Source: Blepharisma japonicum
Taxonomy: Eukaryota; Ciliophora; Heterotrichea; Heterotrichida; Blepharismidae
Assembly: GCA_949751835.1 (NCBI GenBank)
Contig: CATKHK010000034.1
Coordinates: forward strand, 248,001-312,000
Length of the DNA stretch: 64,000 bases
Direction of reading: 5' to 3'
A model generated the notes under the pieces. That model searched no databases, was not told the origin of the DNA, and worked only from the letters and a program-made list of their open reading frames with translations. A program made the position numbers and the translations under genes. Positions 1 through 10,686 of the stretch are shown one piece after another. Each line of letters begins with the position of its first letter. Position 1 is the first letter of the stretch.

Positions 1-1435
1 TGACTCAAAAATCCCAAAGGATACTTTCAATAAAAACCCCAAAACTCGTGCAAGCTATGGTCTGCCATCTAAATCAGTGTGTCCAGATTTGCCTAGAGGA
101 TCAGTATCAAATCTTGTCGATCTATATGAAAAAAGGATCAGAAAAAATTCTCCAAAACAATCTTACGCCCCTGGAAGCACAGACCAGTACCATAGATCTT
201 TTAATACAAATTCAAAATCTGCTGCCACAAATCCTTCAAATGAACTTCCCGATCATGAAGCTACAGGCAAAAATGAATTATCCGTCCAAACTGAAGACTG
301 AAATGATTTATTGGAGCGTCAGAAAAATATATCCTCATCTTATTCACAAATTTTTCAGCTGGAAAGTTTTCTTAATGCCAGCACATTCAAGGAAACTGGA
401 GTTCTTATATCAGCAGAGTCTATTTTAAATCGTAGAAAAGATGCTTTAAATATTCAAACACAGTTTACGACTAGTATTGTGCCATCTTTTGATAAAGATC
501 AGAAAAATGGCAGCGTTTTAAATTATAGCAATAGAGATAGATGAAAAGGAAGGAGAAATAGCGAGATAAATTTAATTTCTGGCTCTCGGAATGAAGATTT
601 TTATCAATCATTTGTTACAGAAGTTGATCTTTTATGTGTTAATTGCTATGAGTGTATACCGATAAATGAAGTAAATAAGCATTCAGGTATATGCACTGTC
701 CCAAAAGTGGAGGAAAATGAATGTATTCATATTGATGCGAGAGTTAGGAAAATAGTAAATGCAATATTTGCAAGAGTTATTGAAGCTTCTGGGGAGCGGC
801 TTACTGTGCTTAAGCAGCTACAAGATTTAGGAAATGCGATAATGACCCAATCAATGGTATATTATATATAGAAACCTGTGAAGATTTTAGAGCAGCTCTC
901 ATCAATTTCAAATTTGGATAATATTCCCAAGATAGGTGCTTCTTGTATTGTATTTGCAAAAAGGCTTATCCATCTGATGGAAAGCAGAATTCGAATCAAG
1001 CGTAATGAAAATTTAAAAAAGTCCACACTTGCATCAATTGAAGATAATTCTCCAGAAAGCAATAAAGATCTTGCTAAATGAAAATTCAAGCCTGATATCC
1101 TCCGCCATGTAGCACGTCCAACCGGTCTAAGTAAAGTTTCTAGCGGAGTTGGCTCGCATTTTGAAAGGCCAAGCGGAGATTCATATATCTCTAATAATCA
1201 AGATGCTAACCCAAGTTTCTCAGAAAATAATTCACATGCCTTAGAAGAATACTCTAAAGAAGAGCTAGAAAAACACTTTTTCACGATGGCTTTATCGAAA
1301 AAAATGGAATTTCCTACAAATCATCCTGTGAATACTGTCAGTATTTCGCAGCTTTTCAAGAAATGTAAAGCTGAAAATATTCCTCCAGCTCATTGAGATA
1401 ATTATATTGTATCAGAGTACTCCAAGTTATGCTAA
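1..1435 (+). CDS. Unrecognised protein with a C2HC-like cluster (5' end outside window)
   Basis: The frame is open from base 2, so the gene starts upstream of the window. It runs 472 residues to TAA at 1433-1435 with one 15-nt intron (857-871) and four in-frame TGA codons (299, 542, 1079, 1394) read as Trp. The N-terminal part is polar and Ser/Asn/Lys-rich, as in disordered regions. Around 630-690 it has a Cys/His cluster with the spacing C-x2-C-x4-C then H-x4-C, which could bind zinc. The rest looks helical and charged, without a recognisable domain. About 290 nt separate it from the next gene on the same strand. I cannot name a function; a zinc-binding scaffold protein is only a guess. Confidence 0.7.
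857..871 (+). other. 15-nt spliceosomal intron
   Basis: GTATATTATATATAG. Its terminal TAG would stop the frame, and removing exactly 15 nt joins two open halves in the same frame. It starts GT, ends AG and has A at position 10, matching the other tiny introns in the window. Confidence 0.85.
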
Positions 1436-1726
1436 TTTATACTGATTTATTAATTAAATGGCCTATAATTGTAATCTGTTGAAACTATTAAACTCTTTGA
1501 ATATTATTAATTTAATATTAGAAATTAGAGTCAAATTATTTTTTCATTTATATTTACCTATTCTTATCTCAGCCTTAAACTTATTGTTATTTATGCTATT
1601 TATACTTATTTTGCTCTAATACTTTTTCCAATTCACTCTAAATTATTATATCTGCTTTAAAATCAAATATATTATAATTTGATAAGCCAAATATGTTTAC
1701 ATTTAAAAATATTAATTGATTATTAA

Positions 1727-4003
1727 ATGGAATTCCAAGGAATGGGAAAAGATGTAAAAGATATCATACTGAAATGCTACTTAAGAGGCTTATACTCTGC
1801 ACCATTCTTAAGTGAAAACGACATCCAAAATCTAGCCAAAGAGATCTGTAAAGAAATGGAAATCCCAGCTGAAATTTCCTTCCAAATTGTCAATGGACTC
1901 AAAAGTGAAAGCATTTCTCTTGAACAATTTTGCCAAACTTCCTGCCAAATTTTAGAAGCACATTTAAAAACCTTACAAAAAGTGCTGGAGTCTTATTTCA
2001 CTGATAATAATTTGAAGAATAATGGGAAGCTTTTATCAATGATCAACAAAAATCCACAAGGGTTTGTGTCGTTGCTTTATTTTTTAAGTCACAAAAATAT
2101 TAAAAATATGACAACATCAGTGTCTACCTTAGCTCTTGCGCTAAAAGACTCTAAAACTCTTGAACTATCCGCAGACAAATCCAATGTAAAAAGAATTGCT
2201 CCACTCCCTGAGCCTCAAGGACTGCAGTCAAGCTTTTATCATTTAGATACAAGCCAAACTATTTTATCATATAAGCCATCTACTGATGTCAGCATTTTTG
2301 AGCCTTTAAATTCACTTCCACATCCCTATAAAGGCGAGCAAATACAAATTGCTAGTAATTTATCAACACTTTGCTATTACAAAGAAAGCATATTATACAA
2401 ATTTGAGCTGCCAAGCCTTAGAGCATCTTATACACAAAATATTAAAAATATTACAACTATTGATATAAGGCAAGATTCTGATGTTTTGATATATGCTGTT
2501 GAGAAAAAAGAGATCATAATTGTAGACCTAGCTAATTTTACTCTATTGTTTTCCTATGATGTGGTAGATGGGAACGTAGAAGGAATTGTGTGGCATCCTA
2601 CTGAGCAAAATATGTTTGCAAGTCACTCTACATCTGAAGTTACAGTCATGATCTGGAAAAATTCATTCTCTCTTAACGCTCCTGATTGGTTTAAAGTTCT
2701 TTCTTTTGGAGCTAAAATTCTTAGCATTGCTCTAGCTCCTAATAATCCAGACTTACTAGCTGTAGCTTTAGGCCAAGGAAAAGTGCTGATTGTCACTATA
2801 AGTGACGAAAATACAATTTTCAATACTAATCCTCATACTTATAACACAATGATGTATTCCCCAAATATCACCGTTAATTTTTTGACTAATACTTATTTGT
2901 TAACATCAGGGAGATCACAGAATGAATTTTGTATCTTCAGCATTGAAAATCAAACGAAATTGCACACTCTCGCAATACAATCAATGACACACAAAAAAAT
3001 ATCTGTGATAGAGAAATCGATTTTAATAGCAGGAATCAATGATCCATTCATAAGCCTTGTAAATATTTCAGAAATCAATGACTGTTTGATGTTCTCGTCT
3101 ATAATTGACTACAAACTTAGCTCAAATATAGCAATAGCTGCTTTATCAGGCTCAAACCGATTTTCAGTTATAAACAGAGCAGGTATTTCTATCTATTCGC
3201 TATTAGGAGAAGAAGAGGAATCAAAAGCTATAATAATCTCTCAGCCAGAACAACCCGTTGAAAAAGAATCAGATGAAAACGCAATGATTGACAAAATGTG
3301 TGACATTGTCCAGCTGAAAATGAACAAGGTTTCAGACAAAATAAACAATTTAAGTAAACTGCTTTGGGTAAAAACTCCTATTCAAGACTGAAGTAATAAC
3401 ATTTTTGAAGAAAACCTCAAAAACACCACAAAAGTTGTAAAAACCAAAACCAAGGAAGCTTCAGACACAACAGTAACCCCAGCTTTCCAAAGCTCAGTCA
3501 ATGAAATTTTACTTCAAGTTACCCAGAATTTCGACGCCGGTATTAAAGATTTCAACGAAAAAGACTTGAATTTATTACACGAATTAGAAATAATTAATAG
3601 AGAATACGAAGGAAAACTCACACTTTTTGATGACCTTATTAAGATTTTTACAGAAAGCTGCAATAAGCATATGAATCAGCTAAAAGAGTGCGAAGAAACG
3701 ATGAATCAAAGAGTCATTGCTATGGGTGGAGAAAAGAAGACAGTAAGGATACAAGAAGAAGTCAATGTTCTTCTAGCCAAAGGCGAATTTGAAGAAGCTG
3801 TATTAAAGGTTATTAAAAGTCCTAAAGACTTATACGCAGTTTTAAAAATGCTGAACCCAAGACCTCTGCTTACTTCACAAAAACTCACCAAATCTACGAT
3901 CCAAAAAATCATAAATCAAATAGAAACATTGCCACCTTTAGATAGCCAGCTCCCTGAAAAGCAAGCGTGGGTAGAGTCTCTTTCTTATTATAGGCATAAT
4001 TAG
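1727..4003 (+). CDS. EDC4/Ge-1-like mRNA decapping scaffold (WD40 + C-terminal helical domain)
   Basis: A protein of 758 residues with one in-frame TGA (3389-3391) read as Trp; treating it as stop would cut the gene in two. The N-terminal ~110 residues are helical. Residues ~180-490 form WD40-like blades (for example IVWHPTEQNMFASHS followed by a WK-ending strand, and ILSIALAPNNPDLLAVALG). A charged linker and coiled coil follow. The C-terminal ~90 residues contain GEFEEAVLKVIKSPKDLYAVL, which resembles the helical repeat that ends EDC4/Ge-1/VARICOSE proteins. EDC4 scaffolds DCP2-DCP1 in P-bodies, so the inferred role is 5'-to-3' mRNA decay. The order propeller, coiled coil, helical end supports this over a generic WD40 protein. 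It lies 13 bp upstream of the ribosomal protein gene. Confidence 0.72.
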
Positions 4004-4016
4004 TATAAAATTCTAA

Positions 4017-4727
4017 ATGGCAATATCAATAATCGCAAGGCATTTTGCAAGAGCTTCAAAAGTGGCATATCTTCCTAATGAAGCATTCGCATTGACAAAG
4101 GCATACGCAATTTCCCCATATGATGAATCAGTTGATATTGCTTTAACTCTCAATATTGATGCCAAAAAAACAGACCAGACTGTGAGAGGCACCTGTGCAA
4201 TGCCTTCAGGGCTAGGCAAAAAAATAAGGATAGCGGTGTTTACATCAGAACCCAATTTTAGGGCAGCAGCAGAGGCAGGAGCTGATTTAGTTGGAGAGAC
4301 TTTACTCAAAGATATTAAGGATGGGAAGATTGATTTCGATAAAACAATAGCAACACAAGAAATGATGGATGTGCTAAAACCATTCGGAAAAATTTTGGGT
4401 CCAAGAGGTCTAATGCCCACTTTAAAATCTGGAAATGTAATTCCGGTGGAAAAACTTGAGGAAACGATTAAAGTTATGAAAATGGGAAGCTTACAGTTTA
4501 GATGCCAAAAAGAAGGAATCATCCACACAACTATAGGAAGGTCAAGCTTTACAGAAGATGAGCTAAAAGTAAATCTTAGAGCTTTTATAACAGCTGTGAA
4601 TAATTTAAGGCCTGCAGCTGTAAAAGGAAAATTATTGAAAAAAGCTTTCATTAAGTCGACTCAAGGTCCTGCATGGCGCTTAGACATCGATACAATTGAC
4701 ACTACTAGCGCAAAATGCTTAATTTAA
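4017..4727 (+). CDS. MRPL1: Mitochondrial large-subunit ribosomal protein uL1
   Basis: A 236-residue L1-family protein of the bacterial/organellar type. Diagnostic stretches are TDQTVRGTCAMPSGLGKKIR, GADLVGE, and the L1 signature KPFGKILGPRGLMPTLKSGN, followed by the conserved C-terminal FRCQKEGIIHTTIG. The N-terminus (MAISIIARHFARASK) is rich in Arg, Ala and hydrophobics with no acids, as in a mitochondrial presequence, so the product should act in the mitochondrial 50S-like subunit at the L1 stalk. The cytosolic homologue (RPL10A) lacks this bacterial motif set. The start is the only Met giving the presequence; it lies 13 bp after the upstream stop codon. No intron is needed. Confidence 0.9.
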   Translation: MAISIIARHFARASKVAYLPNEAFALTKAYAISPYDESVDIALTLNIDAKKTDQTVRGTCAMPSGLGKKIRIAVFTSEPNFRAAAEAGADLVGETLLKDIKDGKIDFDKTIATQEMMDVLKPFGKILGPRGLMPTLKSGNVIPVEKLEETIKVMKMGSLQFRCQKEGIIHTTIGRSSFTEDELKVNLRAFITAVNNLRPAAVKGKLLKKAFIKSTQGPAWRLDIDTIDTTSAKCLI

Positions 4728-6395
4728 GACCATTTAAGACTGAAATTGATCATCTTTCTTGATTATAACTAGTTTTTGTATTAATTTTATAAATGGGATT
4801 TGCTAAATCACTCTTTTACAGCAAATAATGATAATTATGATTTTGAGCTAATATAGTGGATATAAGTCAAGTGCACATAAGAACTCAAACAGAGAATAAA
4901 GCGAAAAAAGCAGAATAAGATAAAGCCAAACTTGGAGAGGGCCAAGAAATGCTATTTAAAGATGTGAGAAGAGATGACTCAAACCCTGAAATTAAGGAAA
5001 TTGATGAATGTGGGAAAAGATACTATCTCCCGTAAAAATGAAGGCACAGGAATGGATAAGAGGAAGATATTGAAGATGAAAAAAGAGATTTAGAAGCAGA
5101 AAAGCTGAGAAAGGAAAGGCAGGCAGAAAATAAAACTGAGAATTGCCAGCAGACTTGATTAGAAGATGGTGCAGACTATGCAGAGATCACCCATAGGCAA
5201 ACTTTGGCAAATAATTAATTAGCGAAACCATAAACCCTGAGGAGCTAGTGCCACTGAATTTTCAAAGGAGAGAAAGAAAGAAAAATGGCGAGATTTCGAG
5301 TAACTGCTTAAATAATCAAAAGGTAAAACAATAGATTGGTAAATTAGAATATAAATGAAGTCGAATTATAATAGCAGTTAAGCTATTCCTAGATAAATAA
5401 ATCGGTTATAATAAAACTAATTATTTACCGAAAACATTGTAGTAAAATTATGATAAATTAATCGAGAAGCAAGAAGATTTTTATTTCATATAATATTGTA
5501 TATTTACTTGGGCATGATGAATTTTTATTTTATTTATTAGGAAACTCTAAACTCAGCAGCAATTTAGTTTAATTAAAATTGTTATCGATAAAGATTTTAA
5601 AAGTATTATCTATGTGAATGATAACACTAACACAAAATATTTAAAACTAAAAGGTAAATGCACTTATGAAGAAACTCACTTAGCTAAAATATTTCAATAT
5701 TTGCCATACCCAAAATCTAATTATTTTTTTTTATAAGGGTTAAAAATTTTTATATTGATTAGATATTTTTGATGCTCTTATTTTGATATCTTTAAGTCAA
5801 ATTTATTTTATGTGCTAAAAGCTGCAAATAAATTATCCGTGTGCCAAATAGTATATACTACATCATGGGTGATAAAAGTTGTCTAAATGATAATTAGAAA
5901 AGACAATTGCAGGCTTTTTGCGAAAATTTCAATATTTCTTAATTAAAAATATTTTGCGATTATTTTCTTTAGCAAAATTAATTTTATGATGATATGCCTT
6001 GACTATTGGAGTTTAAGGCGTTCTAAAACTTATAATACCATCTTAATCTCAAATTCTGTTGTTTTTACTCATTCCGCCTTTTAAATCGTATTGTATAAAT
6101 GGAAAAATAAATTAACAATCAATAAAGAGTGTTTATTGCATGGAATCCAACTTTCCAAAATAATTTAGAATTTTATATATTGCTGCAGATGACCATCTTT
6201 ATTATTTATACCATTTATAATTTAGTTTTTTGAAGTCAATGAATAATAATATTTCTATCCCACTTTGCTAACTGTTTATTGCATATTTTTCATTACTATT
6301 AAATTCATAGTTTTACATCGGATCTTTAAAATTATTTAAACCTGTGAATTTTCAAAGTTATCTAATGACTTTCGTTTCAATGGTTATAATAATAT
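4728..6395. other. Gene-poor AT-rich region
   Basis: About 1.67 kb between uL1 and the PPTC7-type gene. The first third holds a coding-like relic (about 4870-5330, listed separately). From about 5350 on the sequence is strongly AT-rich, with stops in all frames and no tRNA-like or snRNA-like element that I could find by eye. Confidence 0.6.
4870..5330 (+). pseudogene. Decayed protein-coding relic, Lys/Glu-rich
   Basis: One frame has coding-like composition: from ATG 4949, MLFKDVRRDDSNPEIKEIDE and on to RYYLP; then, after TAA codons near 5033 and 5057 in the same frame, EEDIEDEKRDLEAEKLRKER and ENCQQ-T-W-LEDGADYAEITHR, with TGA giving Trp. After about 5215 the plausible coding sense moves to another frame (SETINPEELVPLNFQRRERK). 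No 15-16-nt GT-AG intron explains the stops or the shift. I read it as a broken host gene. The parent family is not recognised; it looks like a charged nuclear or splicing-type protein, but that is a guess. Confidence 0.35.
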
Positions 6396-7628
6396 ATGGA
6401 ATATTCTCATAACAGGATAGCAGATTATCTGAACAACTGCCAAATCAAGATTAAGAGAGCATTCAAAATCTACCAAGCTAGACAAAATCGATCAAAAGGA
6501 AAACAGCTAGTAAGGATTTCAACAAGTAAGTCGGACAATCTAGAGCCTACTTATCTGATCGGGAACTTTACAAATCCACCTTGGGCTGTGAAATTACCAC
6601 TCACTTATTCGCTATCTCATAAAGAATACTTTATTGAGATATGACTGAGCATTGGCAATCAGTTCAGATTGCTGAGAAAAGAGGCTACATTTGTTATCTC
6701 GAGCTTTCCACAAATTACAGAAAATGTGACTGCAATGGAAAAAGGTAGCACTTCCAATATTTTCCTATACCGAAACCCTTCTCTCAGAAGACCCTTATAT
6801 TGCCGATCTAGTGAAAATTTAAAATTAAAGCCTGGGGTATTTTCTGAAGGCAAGAGCCATTTAAAAAATGAAGACTCCTATTTCACAATGACTCACTGCA
6901 TTGGCGTCGCCGATGGAGTTGGAGGTTGGAACCAGTATGGGATTTCTAGTAAAAATTTTGCGAATGAATTAATGCAAAATTGTAAAGAAAATATTGAAAA
7001 GTCTTCAAAAGCACTGCAGATAAAAAAATGTGTAGAAGAAGCTTTTAACAAAGTCAAAAATGGGGGAGGTGCAGCTTGGATTGTAGCGAAGCTAGAAAGA
7101 GATAAGCTTAAGATTTCGAACCTTGGGGATTGTGGAATTATGGTAGTTCGAACTGTAAATGAAAATCCAAAAATTATTTTTCGATCATCGCCGCAGGAGC
7201 ATTCTTTTAATACGCCTTATCAACTTTCACAGCAACTTTCAAATTCACAGATTAATGAACTTAGAGAAAAGCTCAACCCTGAAAAATTTGATGAAGTAAT
7301 GGAACAGATGAAAAACGTAATAAAAGATAGCTGTAGTGATGCAGATGACTATTGCTTGAAGATCAGGGCAAAAGACTTAATAATTATGGCTTCAGATGGT
7401 CTATGAGACAATGTTTTTCCAAAGGAAATATTGACTCTGCTGTCTAAAGATAAAGGGAGCAGTCATAATCCTATTGAATTAGCAAATCTTCTTGGAAGAT
7501 ATGCTTACTATAAATCTAAATCAAAGCTCAACTCTCCATTTGAAGAAAGAGTCAAAAAAACTTACGGAAAAGGTTGGACCGGGGGTAAGCCAGATGATGT
7601 TACGGTTATCGTTGCGTCAGTGGCATAA
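6396..7628 (+). CDS. PP2C-type protein phosphatase, PPTC7/Ptc7-like
   Basis: A 410-residue protein with two in-frame TGA codons (6642, 7404). The second falls in SDGL-W-DNVFPKEI, where PP2Cs carry an invariant Trp, making it one of the best proofs of the code here. Metal-binding motifs are visible: GVADGVGGWNQYGI (the PPTC7/Ptc7 form of the first Asp motif), NLGDCGIMVVR, MASDGLWDN and the final DDVTVIVASV. PPTC7/Ptc7 enzymes are Mn/Mg-dependent Ser/Thr phosphatases, usually mitochondrial, acting on matrix proteins and coenzyme Q factors. The ~90 residues before the catalytic domain are basic and unlike a clean presequence, so location is uncertain. The start at 6396 is the first Met in the open frame. 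Confidence 0.85.
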
Positions 7629-8438
7629 ATAATTATCACATAATTTTAATTAAGATAATGCAATTTTGAGCAAGCTTTAAATTTAAACTGAGCTATGGAT
7701 AGTTTATCATTAAATTTCAATTTTTAAAAATTTATTAATCATATAGAAATTTACTATCTTATTTAAAAATTTTGTTTTTTAATAATGATTTAAAGGTAAA
7801 TTTGTACAAAGTTTAAATTGATAACTTTCTGTTAAAGCTAAAATAAGGATATTTTTGAAAATAAGGCTTATTTCATTCTTCATCAGTTGAAATTAATTTC
7901 TGATCAGTTTATCTGAAACTTTATGGATTAGATTAGTTAATTTAAGCCATTACTCAATGATCGCTCCTTTTCAAATTAATGTGATGCAGTCTACCGCGTA
8001 ATTCATGATTAAAATCCCAGTTTTTGGTGTCCAAGGTCAATGGTAAATCGTTCTTCTCCATCATGAGCCAGCACTGCTAGAAAAAAGAGTTGAATTAATT
8101 CCCTGAAATTCAGAGTTCAAGTCAGCAGATTTAATATTCTTCAGGCAACTAGCTGTTGCTGGGTCATAGTTGATCCTAAAACCATGCTTGAAAACGCATA
8201 ATTACTAGCCTTAAAGCGAGTTAAAAATATAGTAACAAACTTTTGTTTACCTTTTCGCCTATAAGAGGTCTATGAGGAATTATTAAATTATCATCTTGCT
8301 AATAATTATGACACTAATTTAAATATATAAGTAGCCTAATTTTATTGAGCATTACAGATAATCTGAATCTAACAATAAAGATAAACGAATTAACTCTTTT
8401 AATTCAGTTTCACTTACTAGAAAGCCATAATATATAAA
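7629..8438. other. Intergenic region with a possible minus-strand relic
   Basis: About 810 nt between the PP2C gene and the small gene at 8439. On the minus strand, about 8081 down to 7942, there is a short frame with coding-like texture (LMMEKNDLPLTLDTKNWDFN, then HELRGRLHHINLKRSDHW and a stop). A different minus frame is open just upstream of it (about 8085-8200). I could not join them with a tiny intron, so this may be a decayed gene end. The rest shows nothing. Confidence 0.35.
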
Positions 8439-8894
8439 ATGGAATTTAAGAGGCGTAAATCCTCGCTTAATTCGAGATCAATGCTCGGATACTTACAAAA
8501 AAATCATAAATTGGACAGATTTGTCCAAGCCGTCAGCCCAGATGCTGTAAAACCTGAAAAATCCCCAAAGAATTTAAGTGGATGAAATAAATTAAAATTT
8601 TGTGCCAATAAGATCCTACTTCAAAGCGTGAAAAAAGAAAAAGAAAAAGAACTCTCTCCACCAATACATATGAGATCAACTAAAAGGCACTGTTCCTTCA
8701 GAGAACATAAAGAGAACTGCATCGAAAAATATATAAACAAAGTAATCAATGAGCTCGAGCTGGATAAGCTGCAAAGCTATGAAAGCTTAGAGTCCAAAGG
8801 CACAAATATTTTTGACAAATATTTAGGGCCGAATGGTGACAAAGAAGAAGAAATTTTATCAAGAACAGTAAAAACGTTTGACCAAGACAAATAA
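8439..8894 (+). CDS. Small basic hypothetical protein
   Basis: A 151-residue protein; TGA at 8583-8585 is read as Trp. It begins MEFKRRKSSLNSRSMLGYLQ and is rich in Lys, Ser and Glu, with a short helical segment (CIEKYINKVINELELDKLQ) in the second half. No domain, signal peptide or membrane segment is visible. The start is the first ATG in the open frame, preceded by AT-rich DNA. The UGA codon plus the clean frame on both sides argues for a real gene; the function is unknown. Confidence 0.6.
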
Positions 8895-9210
8895 TTTAAT
8901 GTAATTAATTTACACATTATAAATCGAGCTAATAAAATTGTGTTGTTGCACTTATCATTGACGGATTTAATACTTGGTTATCATATAATTAACCATTTTG
9001 TTGAATAATTAATTTGATCTATTCTCTTTTTATTGAAATTATTTCAACTTCTTAAGCAAATAAAATTCATTTTTAAGCTTAATAATACTGAACTCTTTCT
9101 CTATTATTTAATTTTATGACATAGGGCTGGTATATAGTGCAAAGATACATTGGTGAAATTATTTGGAAAAAATTGAATTAGGTTGTTTTATTTTAAGTTT
9201 CAAAGTTTAG

Positions 9211-9236
9211 ATCATCCTCATAATTTAGAGGATGAT
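9211..9236. other. Perfect hairpin, 9-bp stem and 8-nt loop
   Basis: ATCATCCTC at 9211-9219 pairs with GAGGATGAT at 9228-9236 around the loop ATAATTTA. It is the most GC-containing patch in an AT-rich spacer. It lies ~320 nt after one stop codon and ~530 nt before the next start, so its role (RNA end, small RNA, or chance) is unknown. Confidence 0.4.
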
Positions 9237-9634
9237 TATCGATGTAGAAAACAAAATTATTTTTCAGTTTAGCCAAGCTACTGGCAAATAAGATTGTTCT
9301 CGATATAATACCTTTGAATAAAAGTAATATATGAATCAAAAAAATAAATGGCAAAAATTAAATTCATTTAATTTTTTGTAAGTTGTTAAAAAGAGAACGT
9401 GCTTGATTGAATTCCATGAAATATGAGAAAATTCTTTAATTAATTACTTTGCTCAAATTAAATTATTTTCTCTATATAAATATAAGATTTGTTATTGTAT
9501 TTTATTGCAGTATTTCTTGCAAGCAGCTTAATAAAAGACTTAATTAAATATAAAATACCAATTTAAAGAAAGTTCTCATCAAAAGTTAGGAATGTTTGCT
9601 AATAATTTGAAACTTATTCTCCATTTTGTTTATA

Positions 9635-9736
9635 TGACGTAGGAATTTGCATGAAAAATCATGCTTTAAATATAAGCAGTTTTGCCATTACTTTTTATTT
9701 GTAACTATACTATCAGGGGTCTAAATTTACTATAAA
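9635..9736 (+). promoter_or_regulatory. Conserved upstream element set of the first ARF gene
   Basis: TGACGTAGGAA (9635-9645), TTTTTATTTG, TATCAGGGGTC (9711-9721) and ACTATAAA (9729-9736) occur in this order before the start at 9768. The same words, in the same order, precede the second ARF gene with nearly the same spacing, while the surrounding DNA has diverged. TGACGTAG resembles a CRE/bZIP half site and ACTATAAA resembles a TATA element 31 nt before the ATG. The regulatory function is inferred from conservation. Confidence 0.55.
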
Positions 9737-9767
9737 AACAAAAAATAAATCAAGAAATATATAATTA

Positions 9768-10313
9768 ATGGGCTTATTATTTTCAAGAATCTGGCAAAGA
9801 TTGATTTCTCATCGTGAAATGCGTATCCTTATGGTTGGACTTGATGCTGCAGGCAAGACAACAATACTCTATAGATTAAAACTGGGTGAAGTTATAACTA
9901 CAGTACCGACTGTTGGCTTTAATGTAGAAAGAGTTGAATACCGCAATATTTCATTTACAGTCTGGGATGTTGGTGGGCAGGACAAAATAAGACCATTGTG
10001 GAGATACTATTATGAAAATATTCAAGGTATTATTTTCGTTGTAGATTCTAATGATACAAAACGAATAAATGATGCTAAAGAAGAACTTTTCACACTTGTA
10101 AATGAAGATCAGCTTAGAGATACTTGCATTTTAGTATTGGCAAATAAGCAAGATCTTCCTCATTCGATGGGTGCTTCAGAACTTTCAGAAAAACTTGGTC
10201 TAAATTCAATCAGAGGGAAAAAATGGCTAATCCAGAGTACTTGTGCTGTGACTGGAGATGGGCTATATGAAGGATTGGATTGGCTTTCAAGAGCATTAAC
10301 TGGTAAAGCATAA
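9768..10313 (+). CDS. ADP-ribosylation factor (ARF) GTPase, more divergent copy
   Basis: A 181-residue ARF, the usual family length, with no intron. Visible parts are Gly2 for N-myristoylation, the amphipathic start [14 protein letters not shown]-loop GLDAAGKTT, switch [30 protein letters not shown] in interswitch/switch II, NKQDLP for guanine specificity, and the CA-box region [17 protein letters not shown]. ARFs recruit coat complexes and lipid-modifying enzymes at Golgi and endosomal membranes. It is closely related to the ARF directly downstream, but differs in the region 95-160 (for example [15 protein letters not shown]). Tandem duplication is the simple explanation. Confidence 0.95.
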   Translation: MGLLFSRIWQRLISHREMRILMVGLDAAGKTTILYRLKLGEVITTVPTVGFNVERVEYRNISFTVWDVGGQDKIRPLWRYYYENIQGIIFVVDSNDTKRINDAKEELFTLVNEDQLRDTCILVLANKQDLPHSMGASELSEKLGLNSIRGKKWLIQSTCAVTGDGLYEGLDWLSRALTGKA

Positions 10314-10686
10314 ATAATTCAAAAATAGATTTAATAATCACACAAATTTTTCTTTAATTTTTCCTAACCTTGTGAGTTACAAACACTTCAATTCAGAATT
10401 TGATACTTTTCTAGTCTTAAAAATAATAAAATTAACCCCATATACTTGAAAAATATATTAAAAAATGGTTTTCTCTAATATCAATAACGTCCATAAACTT
10501 CAAATCTTCTTTCATCCTTACTGCAAAATCTTTCTAAAACTCCATTTTTTCTGACGTAGGAAAATGAAGGAAAACATGTACTTTCCTTATAGGCCATTTT
10601 TGCCCCTATTTTTTATTTGCTTTTGAAAATCAGGGGTCCCATATTGACTATAAATAGCAAAATTCATTCAATTTTCTAAACAAAAT
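10314..10686. other. Spacer between the two ARF genes
   Basis: 373 nt. The first half is AT-rich 3' flank. The second half carries the conserved element set listed at 10552-10654. No coding frame is seen. Confidence 0.6.
10552..10654 (+). promoter_or_regulatory. Conserved upstream element set of the second ARF gene
   Basis: TGACGTAGGAA (10552-10562), TTTTTATTTG, ATCAGGGGTC (10629-10638) and ACTATAAA (10647-10654) precede the start at 10687 by 32 nt from the last element. Both ARF genes also share CTCCATTTT just before TGACGTAGG. The match in order and spacing to 9635-9736 suggests shared control retained after duplication. Confidence 0.55.

Larger units (their letters stand above)
8895..9767. 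other. Intergenic region upstream of the first ARF gene
   Basis: About 870 nt, AT-rich, with no coding frame of note. It contains a perfect 9-bp hairpin (9211-9236) and, in its last ~130 nt, the ARF upstream motifs (listed separately). Confidence 0.55.

Noticed and set aside
4013-4651. Long minus-strand frame opposite uL1
   Set aside because: It is the antisense shadow of the well-conserved uL1m gene and has no natural protein features.
5350-6390. Transposon or internal eliminated sequence in the gene-poor spacer
   Set aside because: I saw no terminal inverted repeats, transposase-like frame or flanking duplication to support either.
7404-7406. UGA as selenocysteine or true stop
   Set aside because: The position is an invariant Trp of PP2Cs, and the same holds in many unrelated genes here; no need for a SECIS element.
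8028-8110. tRNA-like B-box (AGTTCAAGTC)
   Set aside because: No matching A-box or cloverleaf stems could be formed around it.
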